Assembly (NCBI GenBank): GCA_023213395.1
Contig: CM041465.1
Coordinates: forward strand, 250,239,741-250,303,740
Reading direction: 5' to 3'
Length of the DNA stretch: 64,000 nucleotides
DNA from: Cycas panzhihuaensis
Lineage: Eukaryota > Cycadophyta
Under the pieces are notes generated by a model. That model was not told where the DNA came from. It saw nothing but the letters and a program-made list of their open reading frames with translations, and did no database searches. The position numbers and the translations under genes were made by a program. This document shows positions 1-11,549 of the stretch, piece by piece; the stretch's first letter is position 1, and each line of letters begins with the position of its first letter.

Positions 1-480
1 AAAGGCTAGGGAAATATAAATGTCCCAACCTTTCATGCCACTAATGAATCTTATTTACTACCCCTGTAGTTAAATATGCTCTTTGGTTTATAGACTTACC
101 TAAGAGCCTATAAAAATGGATTTTACTTATTCCCTCTACAATTGTTTAACCCTCATGATCATTGATAATTTCCTTCCCATCTTTAAAGAGAACACTCATC
201 CCATTGTCCTTTATCTAACTGATAGAAATCAAAATTTTCTTTAATCTAGGTATGTACAAAACATCTTCCATATAATAATCATTACACTCTAGAGCTATAA
301 TTAAAACTTTCCCAATGATTTTAATAGTTAATATTTTATTATGTCCCAGAGATTTAGTATGGCCGAATGCCTCCCACATGTACTTAAACTAGTCAAGCTT
401 GCCTGTCATGTGTTTGGAAGCACCTGAATCTATATACTAGACATTATTATACCTTGTATTATGTGTTGTTATACTCTATT
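1..480 (-). pseudogene. Copia gag-pol remnant: protease and pre-integrase
   Basis: Reading the minus strand through stops gives, near 430-392, the copia aspartic-protease motif DSGASKHMTGKLD with the catalytic DSG still present. It is followed by the usual hydrophobic stretch (MEDVLYIPRLK, about 275-240) and an LISIS block. Near 41-12 the GAG-pre-integrase signature WHERLGHLYF is visible. This order is diagnostic of Ty1/copia polyproteins, in which the protease matures the polyprotein and the pre-integrase domain begins the integrase. Several stops interrupt the frame and it leaves the window at base 1, so integrase and RT are not seen. It is a decayed pseudogene. Lineage within copia cannot be decided. 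Confidence 0.85.
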
Positions 481-492
481 ATATGACAGGGA

Positions 493-1005
493 TTTTCTTT
501 TCTTTTCTTAGAAAACTATTATATGATAAAGAATTTTTATAATAAAACTGATTAACCAAATAGGGGCATTAAGGGGTTTTGCCTAATTAATCATTTGATG
601 TATTGAATAGGCCTTAAATGAGTTATTTGATATAAAACTACTTCTTCTTGGTAATTTTAATCACTTATGTTTGGTTTATCTAATATTAGGTCTTTTCATT
701 TGTAAAGAAATTAATGGTATAAACTTTTAGATCAACCTAGTTCTGCTAGTATTTTTGGTTTGTAACATTTGTAGATACCACTCATATGTATCCACTTAGA
801 TTTTTTAGTATTTTATGGATTGTATCTCATTTTAATTCTAAAAATCTAGAATATTATTATCTTCCATCTCCTTTAAATAATTTTCCTTTTACTTATAACC
901 CTATTTTTTTTTTCTTTCTCTTTTAATTGCACCTTGATATTTTTCTTAGCTTTTTTTATACCCTAGAAATGTTCTTTAAGAGCTCTTTTAGTGATTATGT
1001 AGAAA
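493..1005 (-). repeat. Dispersed repeat copy 1, upstream of copia protease
   Basis: About 510 bp matching 8388-8885 in the same orientation; both share long runs around the words for 'gggcattaagggttttgcc' and 'gtagataccactcatatg'. Here it lies immediately upstream (minus-strand sense) of the protease at 1-480, where the C-terminal gag and nucleocapsid part of a copia element should be. I could not make a confident zinc knuckle or gag alignment, so the domain identity is inferred from position only. Confidence 0.6.
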
Positions 1006-1009
1006 AATA

Positions 1010-1276
1010 AAATTGATAGAAAATAATAATGTACAAATGAAAAGAACAATAGATACTAGGATCATAATTGTGCCCTTAAGGTACCTTAACTTAAATTAAG
1101 ACCATAAGAATATTGTTATAACAATATTTAAATATAAAACATTGAGTGTGTATTTATTATATATAACATGGCTATGTGTGGGACCTACCATTAAATATTA
1201 ATATCGTAATAAAATGAATTGTATAAATATATATTATAGATTTACTTCATAAAGCATAAACCAAGCTATTCTAACA
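1010..1276 (-). repeat. Partial 3' LTR of a minus-strand copia element
   Basis: The right edge is defined by the LTR terminus ...TTCTAACA (ends 1276) followed by CTCCCCCATA (1277-1286), which on the minus strand reads as a polypurine tract next to an LTR starting TGTTAGAA. The left edge is uncertain. A perfect 16-bp palindrome (TATTGTTATAACAATA) sits near 1112-1127. No matching partner LTR was found. Confidence 0.5.
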
Positions 1277-1286
1277 CTCCCCCATA

Positions 1287-2760
1287 ATGTACATTTGGAA
1301 ACACATAAGTTTCTTTGAATTTATAATGCTTGATCTTCAAAAATATCTTAAAAATAATATATAAAACTTAGTTTTCAATTTGAATTTTAACTTGTTTTCG
1401 TTGTATCAACTCTTGAATGTAGTAATGATACTTGATCTTGATATGCTTTATTCTTGTTTGTAAAATTGAGTTCTTCATCATAGATATAGTATTTTAATTA
1501 TTATGTTGAATCTCTATAAGTTCATTCTAATTTTGATGTAGATCTTGGAATATCTCTCTAAAATTAACTAATTTATAAACATTTGTTTTAACTTCTTTAT
1601 ATTTTGCCTTAGGTTCATCATTTTAAATCACTTGAGATGTCATCATTCTCTTATCAAAATCTAGATCAAGAATAGCTCTTGGATTAGGCTCAATAACAAT
1701 ATGTATATCTTCATCAACTTGCAAATCCTTTTTATTATTTGAATAATTAGAATTATTTTTAAAATTTATGTCCTTAAATTTGATTTAACATTTGAAATAA
1801 GAACTTTAATTAAATTTGAATCATTAGTAACATCAAGATATATAAGTAAATTTCATTCATATTCAACTTTAAATACAATCTCCTTTAAAATAATAGGAAC
1901 ATTTATAAAAATGAGTAAAGAAACTTTAATGTCTAGAATTACTTGATCACAATCATCAGTAGATTCTTTACATCTAATAATAGGTTCATCACACTCAACA
2001 TACTCAATAGTAATAATATCATGAATAGTCTCATTAGATTCAATAATGCATTCAATAATAGTCTCTTCATATTTAGTAGTAGATCCATTGACAATATTTT
2101 TAACTATGTTCTCTTGATATACCTTTTCATTATGTTCTTAACATACGTTCTAAATATGTTCTTGATATAATTTTCCAAGATGTTATTAATATACATTTTT
2201 AATATGAACTTCTATATTTACTTGAGAATCTTGATTTTACAAATTTGATTGAATATATACTTGAGAATACATGTATATTTTCCTCAATATTTTATCAAAC
2301 ATACATTTTAAAATATCTCATATTTTCTTGGTAGTAGAAATATAATATATGTATGTTACATCCTCATTTAAAATAGAATAAGTCCAACTAAATGCATTAT
2401 TATCTTTCATTTCAAGTTCCTCTGTTTCCTTTTCTTGGGTAGGTATTAACTAAGTAGTAGGATAAGTAGGTATTGAAACTTTATATCCTTGAGAAACAAA
2501 ATCCCACAAGTCATTTGAAATCAAATAAGGTTTTATGCCTTTTGACTACTCTAAATAATTTTTCCCACTAAACCTCACTAAGTTTAAAAAACCTAAAATA
2601 TCTAAAAGAGATATCATCTTCCAAATAAAAATCAACCAATTGTGGGTATGAGTAAGTGCACAGATCACATCATAGTTAAGATATATTAACCTATATCTCC
2701 TTTCTCTTAAATTTATGACCTCCTTCTTACTAATCAAATGAACAACAAAAAGTGAAAAAA
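1287..2760 (-). pseudogene. Copia remnant: gag joined to RNase H tail, middle of pol lost
   Basis: Minus strand. From about 2740 to 2260 there is a copia gag start: an FSGKNYLE block, then LWDFVSQGYKV and a region resembling the UBN2 gag domain. From about 1590 to 1290 there is the C-terminal RNase H of copia, with NSILQTRIKHIKIKYHYY equivalent to the conserved 'H.RTKHI.i..H' motif. Between them, 1600-2260 holds only a short linker-like frame, so protease, integrase and RT are missing and the piece is an internal-deletion derivative. Stops are frequent. No 5' LTR or primer-binding site is seen to the right. The RNase H end abuts the LTR edge at 1276, as expected for the 3' end. Confidence 0.7.
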
Positions 2761-2779
2761 TTCACCTCCAATACATTCA

Positions 2780-3420
2780 AGATAGGCCACATAGCCACAT
2801 AAATCTATTAATAAGATGGAAGTAATCTTATTCTTAATTTTATGGACCTCCTTCTACTTACTAGTCTTTTATATGATTCAATATACAAATTATAATAAAT
2901 TTCTTAAAAGATATTTTATAATAACCTTCTAGGATTTAAAATTTAGTTTCCCTAAGGTCAAGAAATAGGTCGTAAAATGATGTAAAATATGTAAAAAAAA
3001 AATTATTTGATTACCTTCAAAGATCTAGTATAAAGGCTTAACTTTATACTAAAATTTCTCTATGAAAATAGTACCAAACTATATCAAATCATATACCAAA
3101 ATGATTGGATTTGAGTTAAGATTCCAATGGTTTAGATAGTTTAAAAAATAGACTCCTAAAACTCAAGATATTAAAGAAAATGCATAAGTACCATTTTGAA
3201 GAAAATAAAACTAGGCACTAGGACTTTAACACTTCTGACTACTTAGTAGCTGGTCATATGGACTAAACAAGTGATCAGGGGATAAATCTCTTGGGGGATA
3301 ATAGACTTCAAATGAAATTTCGATCTAGTAGAGGCTAATAAAGGCTCTTTAAGAAGAGAGAGAACCTCATCCAAATCATCAAATTCTAGACAAAATTATT
3401 CCCGTTACTATCATACCTTT
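2780..3420. other. Unassigned AT-rich interval
   Basis: No coding frame, LTR edge or repeat that I can support. The last 150 bases may be decayed gag of the gypsy element that follows. Confidence 0.5.
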
Positions 3421-3424
3421 GAGG

Positions 3425-3735
3425 TATAAGGATTCTCTATTTTATATTTATCTAAATATTCATGATGATTTCATATTACATAATTATATTATGGACACTT
3501 GGGCTTCATTTAATGTTATGTCCTATATTGTAACAAAGGCTTTTGGCCTTAAAGCGATGAAACCTACTCAATAAGTAATAACTCTAGACTCTAGACCAGT
3601 GACTATAGTGGGTGAAATTAAAGACCTAATGGTTCTCCTTATTGCCTATTCTAGAATCACAATACTAATTTTGATGTTTGTCGATATGCTTCTAATGTAT
3701 GGCACATTGCTTGGAAGAAAGTAAGTATATAATAC
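3425..3735 (+). pseudogene. Ty3/gypsy (Tat-like) protease remnant
   Basis: The plus-strand frame shows MDTWASFNVMSY at about 3490-3527, corresponding to the retropepsin D(S/T)GAS.NVM motif with the glycine changed to tryptophan. Downstream come VTIVGEIKDL and a MYGTLLGRK block typical of the protease end in Tat/Athila-type gypsy elements (usually 'YG.LLSR.W'). The loss of the active-site glycine and the surrounding stops mean it cannot be active. It is followed at 4060 by an RNase H-like domain rather than directly by RT, which is noted separately. Confidence 0.8.
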
Positions 3736-4059
3736 AGCAATTATTCCTAATATGAGAATGGGTAATATTATATTCCCATTTGGTAGAGACCTCATCACTA
3801 TACTAAGGATAGATTTATGAGCCATGGGGAAAGTAGAGGAGATGTATCAACAAATTTATATTTTGATCTAAGCAATCTAAGCACATATATAACCTTGATT
3901 AAATTTGAAGTTAATGCCTTACAAACTACAGAAGAGTAATAATATCATGCAAAGATGAAAAGATAGGGTTTAATCTAGAAGATATGCTTTAATGGTGAAC
4001 TAAATCCAAGAAAGGAATAAAAGTATCATTCTACAATCCCTTGATGGTGAAACTTTCCC

Positions 4060-4345
4060 TTTTTCTTTAAGTTATTGGTTAAGAATTATAATAACACTAT
4101 TGAGTATGAAGCTCTAATTTTGGGACTACTTAAAGCTTTAGATATACAAGTTAAACTATTGAAAATCTAGGGAGATTTAGATCTACTTATAAATTAGTTT
4201 AAGAATCTATATTCTACTAAATGTACTAGATTAAAAATACATAAAGAGTTTAGAACCTTCTAAAATAATTTAAAGCCATTACAATAGAGCATGTCCCTAA
4301 GGAAAGTAATTAATTTCTTGATTCCCATATAGTCACTACCTTATT
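4060..4345 (+). pseudogene. Extra RNase H domain between protease and RT
   Basis: Plus-strand frame: NNTIEYEALILGLLKALD (about 4090-4145), then GDLDLLIN, and after a frameshift ITIEHVPKESN (about 4275-4307) followed by a degraded 'aD.la' end. These correspond to the 'NN.AEYEALI.GL..A', 'GDS.L' and 'HVPR..N..AD.LA' blocks of type-I (archaeal-like) RNase H. Because a second, ordinary gypsy RNase H follows RT at 5530-6060, the element carried two RNase H domains, a hallmark of Tat-lineage gypsy elements. Several stops and at least one frameshift are present. The position upstream of RT is what I see in the sequence; how common that order is needs a database comparison. Confidence 0.75.
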
Positions 4346-4759
4346 ACTTGATGTAACTAATAACTCTCCCAATAAAATAGGATTTTTTAAGCTTATTATT
4401 AGGAATTCCATACTAAATAACATTAACCATTAGTAGGGATTCTAAGATGATGAGTAGATCTTGGACTTTATGCAAGGATAAATGACTAGAAAGCTTGAAG
4501 GTATTATCTTAGATGAAGAATGTATCTAACTAAAGATAATCAAGATCCCTAAGAGGGTAATTTATTTAGAGTTACTACTTGACTCCAATGATACAATAAA
4601 AAGTGAGATAGCTTAGGAGGAATTCTCAAAAAGAATTATCCAAAAGAATGTTTCCATCAATTTGAATTATCTTGAGGATACCAAGATTACCTATAATGCT
4701 CTAAAATATATAGAAGAAGAGAAGAAGAAATTTAATAAGCTTTATATTAAAAATAATCA

Positions 4760-5520
4760 TATATTTTCTTAGACTTATGAAGACCTTAAGAGCTTTAACC
4801 TTGAAATTATCTAGCACCATTCCTCTCAAGCTAGTGATGAATCCTTTTAGGCAAAAATAGATGTTCTTAACATTAAAATAAAAAAATGATTTAGAATGAA
4901 CTATAAAGCTTAGAGATACAAAGATTATCTTTCCACCTAGAAATTCAACTTGGGTCGCAAGTTTGGTGTCCATAATACTGAAGAATGGCAACATCAGACT
5001 CTATGTAGACATAAAAAATTTAAATAAGGATTTTATTCAATATGACCAAGATGGAGAAATTTTTTTAAATGGTTATTGGTTTAGAATTTATATCATTATT
5101 AGATGGCTTTTCTGGTTATAACCAAATTTCTATAGCTGAGGAATCCATGCATAAGATAACATTCACTATGGTCTAGGGTATATTTTCTTACAAAAAGGTA
5201 GCACCTACATTGATTAACCCAAAGGGATTAATTGTGGTCATCATTGTTATCTATCTAAATGACATGAGTATTTTCTCTAAGAAAAGAATAAACCATTTTA
5301 AGCATTTGAGAATAATGTTCCAATGATGTAAATAATATGGGATTTTACTTAACCCTAAGAAAATTATATTTAGGGTTACTAGGACATATTATCACTAAGG
5401 ATGGAATATGCATTAAACCTAACATAGTTAAATCCATTAAAGAAGTGACTCTGCTAACCAACAAGAAAGGAGTTTAATCTTTCTTTAGAAAGATAATTTT
5501 TTTAAGAAGATATATCCCTA
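4760..5520 (+). pseudogene. Gypsy reverse transcriptase remnant, active site YLND
   Basis: The frame begins with a connector containing a degraded IPL..KPF-type block, passes NSTWVASLVSI-like residues (about 4945-4975), then FISLLDGFSGYNQISIAE (about 5090-5145), which is the conserved 'LDG.SGYNQI' motif. The catalytic Y-[V/L]-D-D box appears as YLND at 5252-5263, so the first aspartate is replaced by asparagine. LLNPKK follows near 5345. Stops and frameshifts are scattered through the domain. Family assignment to Ty3/gypsy is firm; a non-chromovirus, Tat-like lineage is inferred from the accompanying domains. Confidence 0.85.
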
Positions 5521-5529
5521 ATTTTACAA

Positions 5530-6060
5530 GAATAACTTTGTCAATTAGTACCTTATTATATAAAGATATAGATTTTAAATGGATGAAGGAGGCCAAAGAT
5601 GCCTTTTATCAAATCAAAGGATGGATTACTCATGCCCCTACATTAGAAAACCGTAACTATAAAAAGAATTTTATTACATACTCTCATTCTTTAGAAGGTG
5701 CTTATGTAGTAATATTAGTTCAAAAGGACAATAATAATAGAGAAAAATGAATCTCTTTTATGAACATGTCTTTAAAGGATTACCAACTAAAATAATCACA
5801 TTAAGAAATAGGCATATACCGTAGTATAGATAAAAAAGATTTCAAACCCTATATTATTAATAGGCATATTATGTCTTATATGGTATAGTCCCTACTGAAA
5901 ATAATTTTAAATCAAGTAGAATTGATAAGTAGATGGACTAAGTGGTTGGCCAAGATATAAGACTTTATTTTATAGGTAAAACCCACTAAATTAGTAAAAG
6001 GACAAGGATTACATAGGCTAATTTTAGACAACCAAGTAGATAAAATCTTGTAAGTTGCAT
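5530..6060 (+). pseudogene. Gypsy RNase H (second) and connection remnant
   Basis: An open stretch at 5538-5750 gives FKWMKEAKDAFYQIK and later ITYSHSLEGAYVVILVQKD, matching the start of the gypsy RNase H ('W...a..AF..iK', 'y.daS..a.g.vL.Q'). After a stop, the 'Y...ek...a.v.a...fr.Y' part is visible in pieces to about 5870, and SRWTKWLAKI (about 5925) with KPTKLVKGQGL (about 5979-6011) matches the RNase H end ('R...w...L.eydi...p.k...Gq..ad'). Acidic catalytic residues are only partly retained. Confidence 0.75.
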
Positions 6061-6169
6061 AGGAACAAGGTGAACAAGACATAGAGGTAAGTGACCTAGC
6101 TTTAACATAATTTATTGATGAACTTGAGGGGTTAGATACCTTCTCGTGAAATATCATGTTTTATATAAA

Positions 6170-6483
6170 GAATAAATTCTATTATGAATACCTTAATAAA
6201 AGGAGAAGAAGGTCTTTAAAAACTAGATCTAGGCCTTATGTCTTAATTAATAGAAAATTATATAGGAGAGGATATGATGCCATTTTATTGAAATATTTGA
6301 AGAAAGAAGAGGCCATGTAGGTACTTATAGAGTTTCATGAAGGATTATGTGGAGGCTACTTTATAGTGAAGATTATTACTCACTAGATTATTAAAGTAAG
6401 ATATTTTTAGCCAATCCAAAATCTATCCAACCTACCAAAATTTCTCAAGTAAGTAAAGGTTGGCTTTCCTACCACTTAAACTA

Positions 6484-6541
<58 letters not shown>

Positions 6542-7400
6542 AATAGGGCTTAGATCTTATTAGTCTTATTAAACAAACTTCTAGTAAAGTTACACCTTTA
6601 TATTAACTATAATAAATTATTTTACTAGATGGTTTGAAGTTATTCCTTCTAAAGGAGGAGTCAATACTATAGTGGTGATTAATTTTTTAGAGTAGACAGT
6701 AATGTTAAGGTTTGGGGTACCTACTCAGCTAATATTAGATGATGGGCCAACCTTTATTTTCAAATATATATTAAGATTGTATCATAAGTATGGTATACTT
6801 TTAAATATATCTTTTAACTATTATCCATAGGATAATGGTCTAATAGAGTCCATAAAAAAAAATTCTTAGAATCCTTAAAAGGGTAGTCAAGTAGAGGTAG
6901 AGGGGCTAACATATTAAAATATTTTAAGCACTTTGGGTAGATAAAATAACTGGCAAGTAAGTAATTGGATACTCATTCTATCTATTTGTTTATGGGAAAG
7001 AAGTTATAATGCCTTCTCATCTTGCCTTGGGTAACTTGTAGCTAGATAGATTTTAGGATGAGATTTCACCAATGTCAAAAGGATTATAGGATTTATTAGC
7101 ATTAGATGAGACTAGGACAAATTCAAAAGGAAAATTTCATGAGCATCAAACTAAGGTCAAATAATATTTTGGTAGATCATTTACAAAAAATAATAACTTT
7201 CAAGTTCATGACTAGGTACTAATGTGGGATAAAGCGAAAGAAAAGCCTAGAGCACATAGCAAGCTTGATTCCATGTGGCTTAGCCCTTTGGAAATTATGG
7301 AAAAGATTTAGGATCATACTTTAAGATTATAGAGTTTGGATGAAAAAGTGGTACCTATTCCTATGAATGGGTAATATCTCAAACCTTCTCTTACTTGAAT
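6170..7400 (+). pseudogene. Gypsy integrase remnant interrupted by a TG microsatellite
   Basis: At about 6240-6370 the H2C2 zinc-finger region is seen: KLYRRGYDAILLKYL, then EFHEGLCGGYF. A (TG)n run at 6485-6538 breaks the frame. The core follows: YYPXDNGLIESIKK-like residues (about 6815-6860) and LILDDGPTFIF (about 6735-6767), equivalent to the 'DNG..F' and 'YYPQ.NG.aE' motifs. A C-terminal block ending in VVPIPMNG.YLKPSLT (about 7350-7396) matches 'P.NG..LK.y', the end of integrase in Tat-like elements. Many stops are present. The polypurine-like tract at about 7483-7497 comes next, so this is the natural end of pol. Confidence 0.8.
6485..6538. repeat. (TG)n microsatellite
   Basis: 27 uninterrupted TG dinucleotides inside the gypsy integrase remnant; they expanded after the gene had decayed or broke it. 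Confidence 0.97.
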
Positions 7401-7482
7401 CATTAATGCTTTAGTGATTGTATATAGTAGTATAAGAGTTTTCTTAGTTTTTGATTTCTATCAACCCCCTTGGGGTTAATAA

Positions 7483-8387
7483 AAGTAAGGAGGCTAATTG
7501 TTATCCCCTTTTCTCTTTACTTAAGGGATGTAAATAAATAATACTATGTGGTTGTAATGAATGTTCATATTCTGGAGAATTTGTCAATAGGTTATAGGAG
7601 TTTTAAGACTTAGTGCAAAAAGGGGATTACATCAGAGTAGTGTTTTTTTCATGAAATTATCTAACTTCCAAAGATTTATGACATTAAATAAAGCTTGATC
7701 ACTTCCATAGATGAGATCTCACTACTTTGTAAATGTATGAAGGAAAAACAAGTTGAAAGTCACTCATTTCTAAAATTGTGAGGTGCAATAAAGAAGAAAC
7801 TCATGTTTTTATAATTTCTTAACCATGGTAATGATAAGACATAACTAGACACTTATTTATGAACTTTTGAGCAACTAAATAACAAAGGCATATAATGGTG
7901 CTTAATCCCAAAAATATGAAAATTTGAAACAAAGTGATAAGTAAGATAGTAATTCAATCTCATAAATATGAAATACATAGAAAATATAATAGAGTATATA
8001 TTCAAAGGATAAAATGGTAAACCCATTTAATACACACATGTGAATTGATAGAGGAGTAGAAAATGACCTAGAACAATATTTTCACAACTAATTTATATTC
8101 CAAGCTCACCAAAAAGGCATCAAAATGATTTAGATCTTTAAAGAACTAGATTATCATTACAAATATCATCACCTAACCATATCTTAATATTTAATTCATA
8201 TGGATTAGTTTCTAAACAAATCCAACATAAAGTTCATTGAGATTTAACATGATAGTTACAATGAAAAAAAGATGTAAAAGATAATAAGACAAAGTAGAGA
8301 GGGTTTGGTTAGAAGGATTATTGCTTGAGCTACATAGTATAATTTATATTCTATTTGTTCTTCATTTAGAGTTATTTCTTCTATAAT
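7483..8387 (+). other. Putative 3' LTR start of the Tat-like element, then unassigned
   Basis: Right after the integrase end, AATAAAAGTAAGGAGGCTAA (about 7478-7497) looks like a polypurine tract, followed by TGTTATCCCCTTTTCTC from about 7499, a plausible LTR start. No partner LTR lies upstream of 3425, so the LTR length and right edge are unknown. The rest of the interval shows no gene. Confidence 0.4.
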
Positions 8388-8885
8388 TTTCTTTTCTTTT
8401 GATTAGCAAACGATTACATGACATAGATATTTTAGAATAAGACGTTTAAACAAATAAGGGCATTAAGGGTTTTTGCCCAATTAATCATTTAATGTACTGA
8501 ATAGGCCTTGAATGAGCCATTTGATATAAAACTTCTTCTTCTTAGTAATTTTAAGCACTTATGTTTGGTCTATTTGATATTAAGTCTTTTTATTTGTTAA
8601 GAAATTAATAATGCAAACCATTTGATCAAACTCTATTAGTATCTTTAATTTGTAACATTTGTAGATACCACTCATGTGAATCCACTTAGCTCTTCTAGTA
8701 TTCTATGGATTGCATCTCATTTTAATTCTAGAAACCTAGAACATTATTATTTGCCATCTCCTTTTTATTATTTTCCTTTTACTTACAACTCTATTTTCTT
8801 TTCTTTCTCTTTAAATTATAACTTGACAATTTTTTAACTTATTATATACTCTAAAAATGTTCTTTGAGATCTCTTTTAGTGTTTA
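8388..8885 (-). repeat. Dispersed repeat copy 2
   Basis: Diverged copy of 493-1005 in the same orientation. The similarity stops at 8388, whereas at the left copy a copia protease lies next to it, so this is a truncated fragment of the same element type. Confidence 0.6.
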
Positions 8886-9052
8886 TTATTTATCTTATAA
8901 ATAATGTATATTAATATATCTATATATACTACAAACTAGTCAATGTATCTTAGAGTTGAACATTATGTTATTGTCCCTTTATCTTGTGTTTGTCCATTTG
9001 AATACTTCACAGACCAAATCCTTCATACAAACCAATATTTGGTGGGTACAAA

Positions 9053-9337
9053 TGCTAGAGTGGTATTTTATCCACTTAACTTGACTAATGTTAATGTGAT
9101 GAATATATTGTCTAAATATTTATAATGTAATTTATTATTGTATGGGCTAATGGATGTAATACGTGAGACACTTATGGATCTATTTAAAGGAATTCAAAGT
9201 CCTTTGTATAGTACACTTTTGTATCATAATAATCAATAATTTTATGGTGGGTTTTTACTAAAAAGTTTCCCATATCAATTTTGCTTTGTGTGCTTGTGGT
9301 GTACATAAAAGATCTATTTTATCTATGGTTTCTAACA
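9053..9337 (+). repeat. Copia-1 5' LTR
   Basis: Starts TGCTAGAGTGG and ends TTCTAACA; 285 bp. It contains a TATTTAAAGG promoter-like word about 130 bp from the start, shared with the 3' copy. Confidence 0.93.
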
Positions 9338-9350
9338 TGGTATTAGAGCA
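9338..9350 (+). other. Copia-1 primer-binding site
   Basis: TGGTATTAGAGCA directly follows the LTR. It differs by one base from the TGGTATCAGAGC complementary to the 3' end of initiator tRNA-Met used by most plant copia elements. Confidence 0.88.
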
Positions 9351-10680
9351 GATGGTTTTATATAAGTAAGTAGGTGTTGGGTGGATTGTTAGCTCAACCC
9401 TTCACTTAGGATTGACTTCTTCGATAATTGAAAGAGAATCCATAGTTTGTAATAGGTATATAGAGATTCCTAGTGCCCTATATTATTGCAGGTGATTATA
9501 AGCCATCGATCGAGAACTAGAGAAGGTCAATGTGATATCTAGAGGACTACAGAGTTAGGCACTCTTTCTATGGTGTATTCTGTTAAAGGTTAAGTGTAAA
9601 TAAAGAGTGATATCGTGTTGTCTTTACATCATATTCGAATCTAGATATGAGAGTATCATTACAGGTTGTAGATGCAAGAGATTTATATACTCATTTAGCC
9701 ATTGAGGCATAGTCATTGAATGGATGATTGTACTGTCCATATTACCATAAAGATATCACTTAGCTAAAGGATGCCTAAATAGGGATTATTGATTTGCAAA
9801 GACTATAATAACCAATTACTACTTTTATTGCAATCACACCCAACTGTGTTACACTCATAAATAGATACTCTTATATCATTGAAAACCTTGAGGATTCAAA
9901 TTATTGAAAGGTTGAATTCAATGGCATTAGATGGTCACCCTCTTTATGTAGTCCTTATCTTTGCATTATAGATGCCAACTCAAGTGATGTGAGGGGAAAA
10001 TAGTCATAACAAGACAAAGACACCAATTGATCAAGGACATATGACTACTCGTAGATGTAGATAGACGTAGTTCATTGGATATTGTGAAGTTGTAGTATTG
10101 GTTTTTCAAAGGTATTTTTATTAATATTAATCTTTGAGATTATACTAAAGTACATTTTGTATTATATTGTGGGACATTTTTTAGGCATATTTTTTTTCTT
10201 TAAATATTATATGAGGCATCTTTGAATGATATCATGCAATGTTGAATGAGGTGATTATTATCTATTTGAAAAGAATACTGTATTATACTTCATTGAGGCA
10301 AGGCTATTATCACAATGATATTTATAAAGGGCACATTACATTGAGAAAGGACAAATTTCATTATTTTTTCAATGAAGCATAATCTATTAAGATGTATATA
10401 GGTTGATTTGTGAGATAACATGAGAGGTTCTAGGTGGATATCTATTTATATTAATAATTACATCAAACAATTATTTATTATTATTGGAGTTATAGTTGTT
10501 TAATTATTCAATTAGACTTGTCAAGTTCAGATAAGCCTTTCAGTTATGTAGTCTATTGGTTTCTCTATAAGTGGTTATCAGTTTTATTTTTTGAAGCCTT
10601 TATTTTTGAATTATTAAAATGGATTATTTTTTGAGGAATATAGCATATGAGAGGTTATCATAGTGTTCTTGTATTTTCTG
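9351..10680 (+). other. Long untranslated leader of Copia-1
   Basis: About 1.3 kb between PBS and gag with no recognisable coding frame. This is long for a copia leader, so a decayed small insertion inside it is possible, but I see no boundaries. Confidence 0.5.
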
Positions 10681-10689
10681 ATTTTATAT

Positions 10690-11477
10690 CATAGAGAAGT
10701 TAGTTCCTTTGGTTACTTTTAATAGGAATAACTTCAATGAGTAGAAGGCAAATATGGAACTAGTCCTCATGGTAAACTAGCTTTGGGGTATTACTAAATA
10801 CAAAACATTAGTTATTCCCTTGGATGAGAAAGAACATATACATAATAAGGAAAAATACCTTATGGATGTAGGGTTACTTAAGTTATATTTGGTTCTAAAC
10901 CAAAGAGTTTTAGTCTACAACCTCGAAACTTTGTATGAAATCTAGACTAACCTGTGTGAGATGGTTAAAAATTAAAAAAGCTAATCGTCGTGTTACTCTT
11001 ATAATAGAATTATTGAATTCAAAGGTAGAGAATGAGAATAACATAAGTGCATACTTGAATAAGATCATCGATTTAAAAAATAGGTTGGATAAATTGAAGT
11101 CAAACTCAATTGATGATGCATTTCTATTTGCAATTATCATGTCTAAGTTACTAGATGCATTTGGGACCTTCCAAACTATCTGTGCTAGGGATGAAGTTAT
11201 GGAGGGTGAATTGTTTGAGTCACTAAAGAACTTGATTCTGGTAGAGGACACTAAGCTAAAGCATCATGGAATGCTTGTTGGTTTAAGCTCAAATTAGGCT
11301 TTGGTCATGAAGACACAAAGGAAAGATATTATTCAGGAGGATAAGTCCACACAGAAAATAAATGAGACATCTCAAGAGAAGAAGAAGTTTATAGGTAAGT
11401 GAAATTACTATAAGAAAGAGGGATACAAAGAAAAGAATTGTTGGTTTAAGAAGTAGTATAAGCATAAGGCTAACCAA
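10690..11477 (+). pseudogene. Copia-1 gag with degenerate zinc knuckle
   Basis: Gag capsid and nucleocapsid remnant. FNRNNFNEWKANME (about 10720-10765) matches the N-terminal 'NY..W...m' block of copia gag. An open stretch at 10935-11297 contains IIELLNSKVENENNISAYL, KIIDLKNRLDKLK and DEVMEGELFESLKNLIL, matching the UBN2 gag domain. At about 11395-11450 a CCHC-like segment reads NYYKKEGYKEKNCW: the first two cysteines are tyrosine or missing and the histidine is tyrosine, so RNA binding would be lost. Stops and frameshifts separate the parts. The homologous Copia-2 gag (38180-38770) keeps an intact knuckle, which supports the assignment. Confidence 0.88.
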
Positions 11478-11549
11478 GATGATAAGGGGAAGAGTGTAGT
11501 ACTGTGTTATATTAGGGTATTAACATTATCAACTGAGTTAAATTAGAAA

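Noticed and set aside
1112-1127. Perfect 16-bp palindrome as an operator or element end
   Set aside because: All-AT palindromes are common in this composition and nothing nearby supports a role.
5912-6157. 81-residue minus-strand frame
   Set aside because: Shadow of the gypsy RNase H end read on the plus strand.
10910-11251. 113-residue minus-strand frame
   Set aside because: Shadow of the Copia-1 gag on the plus strand.
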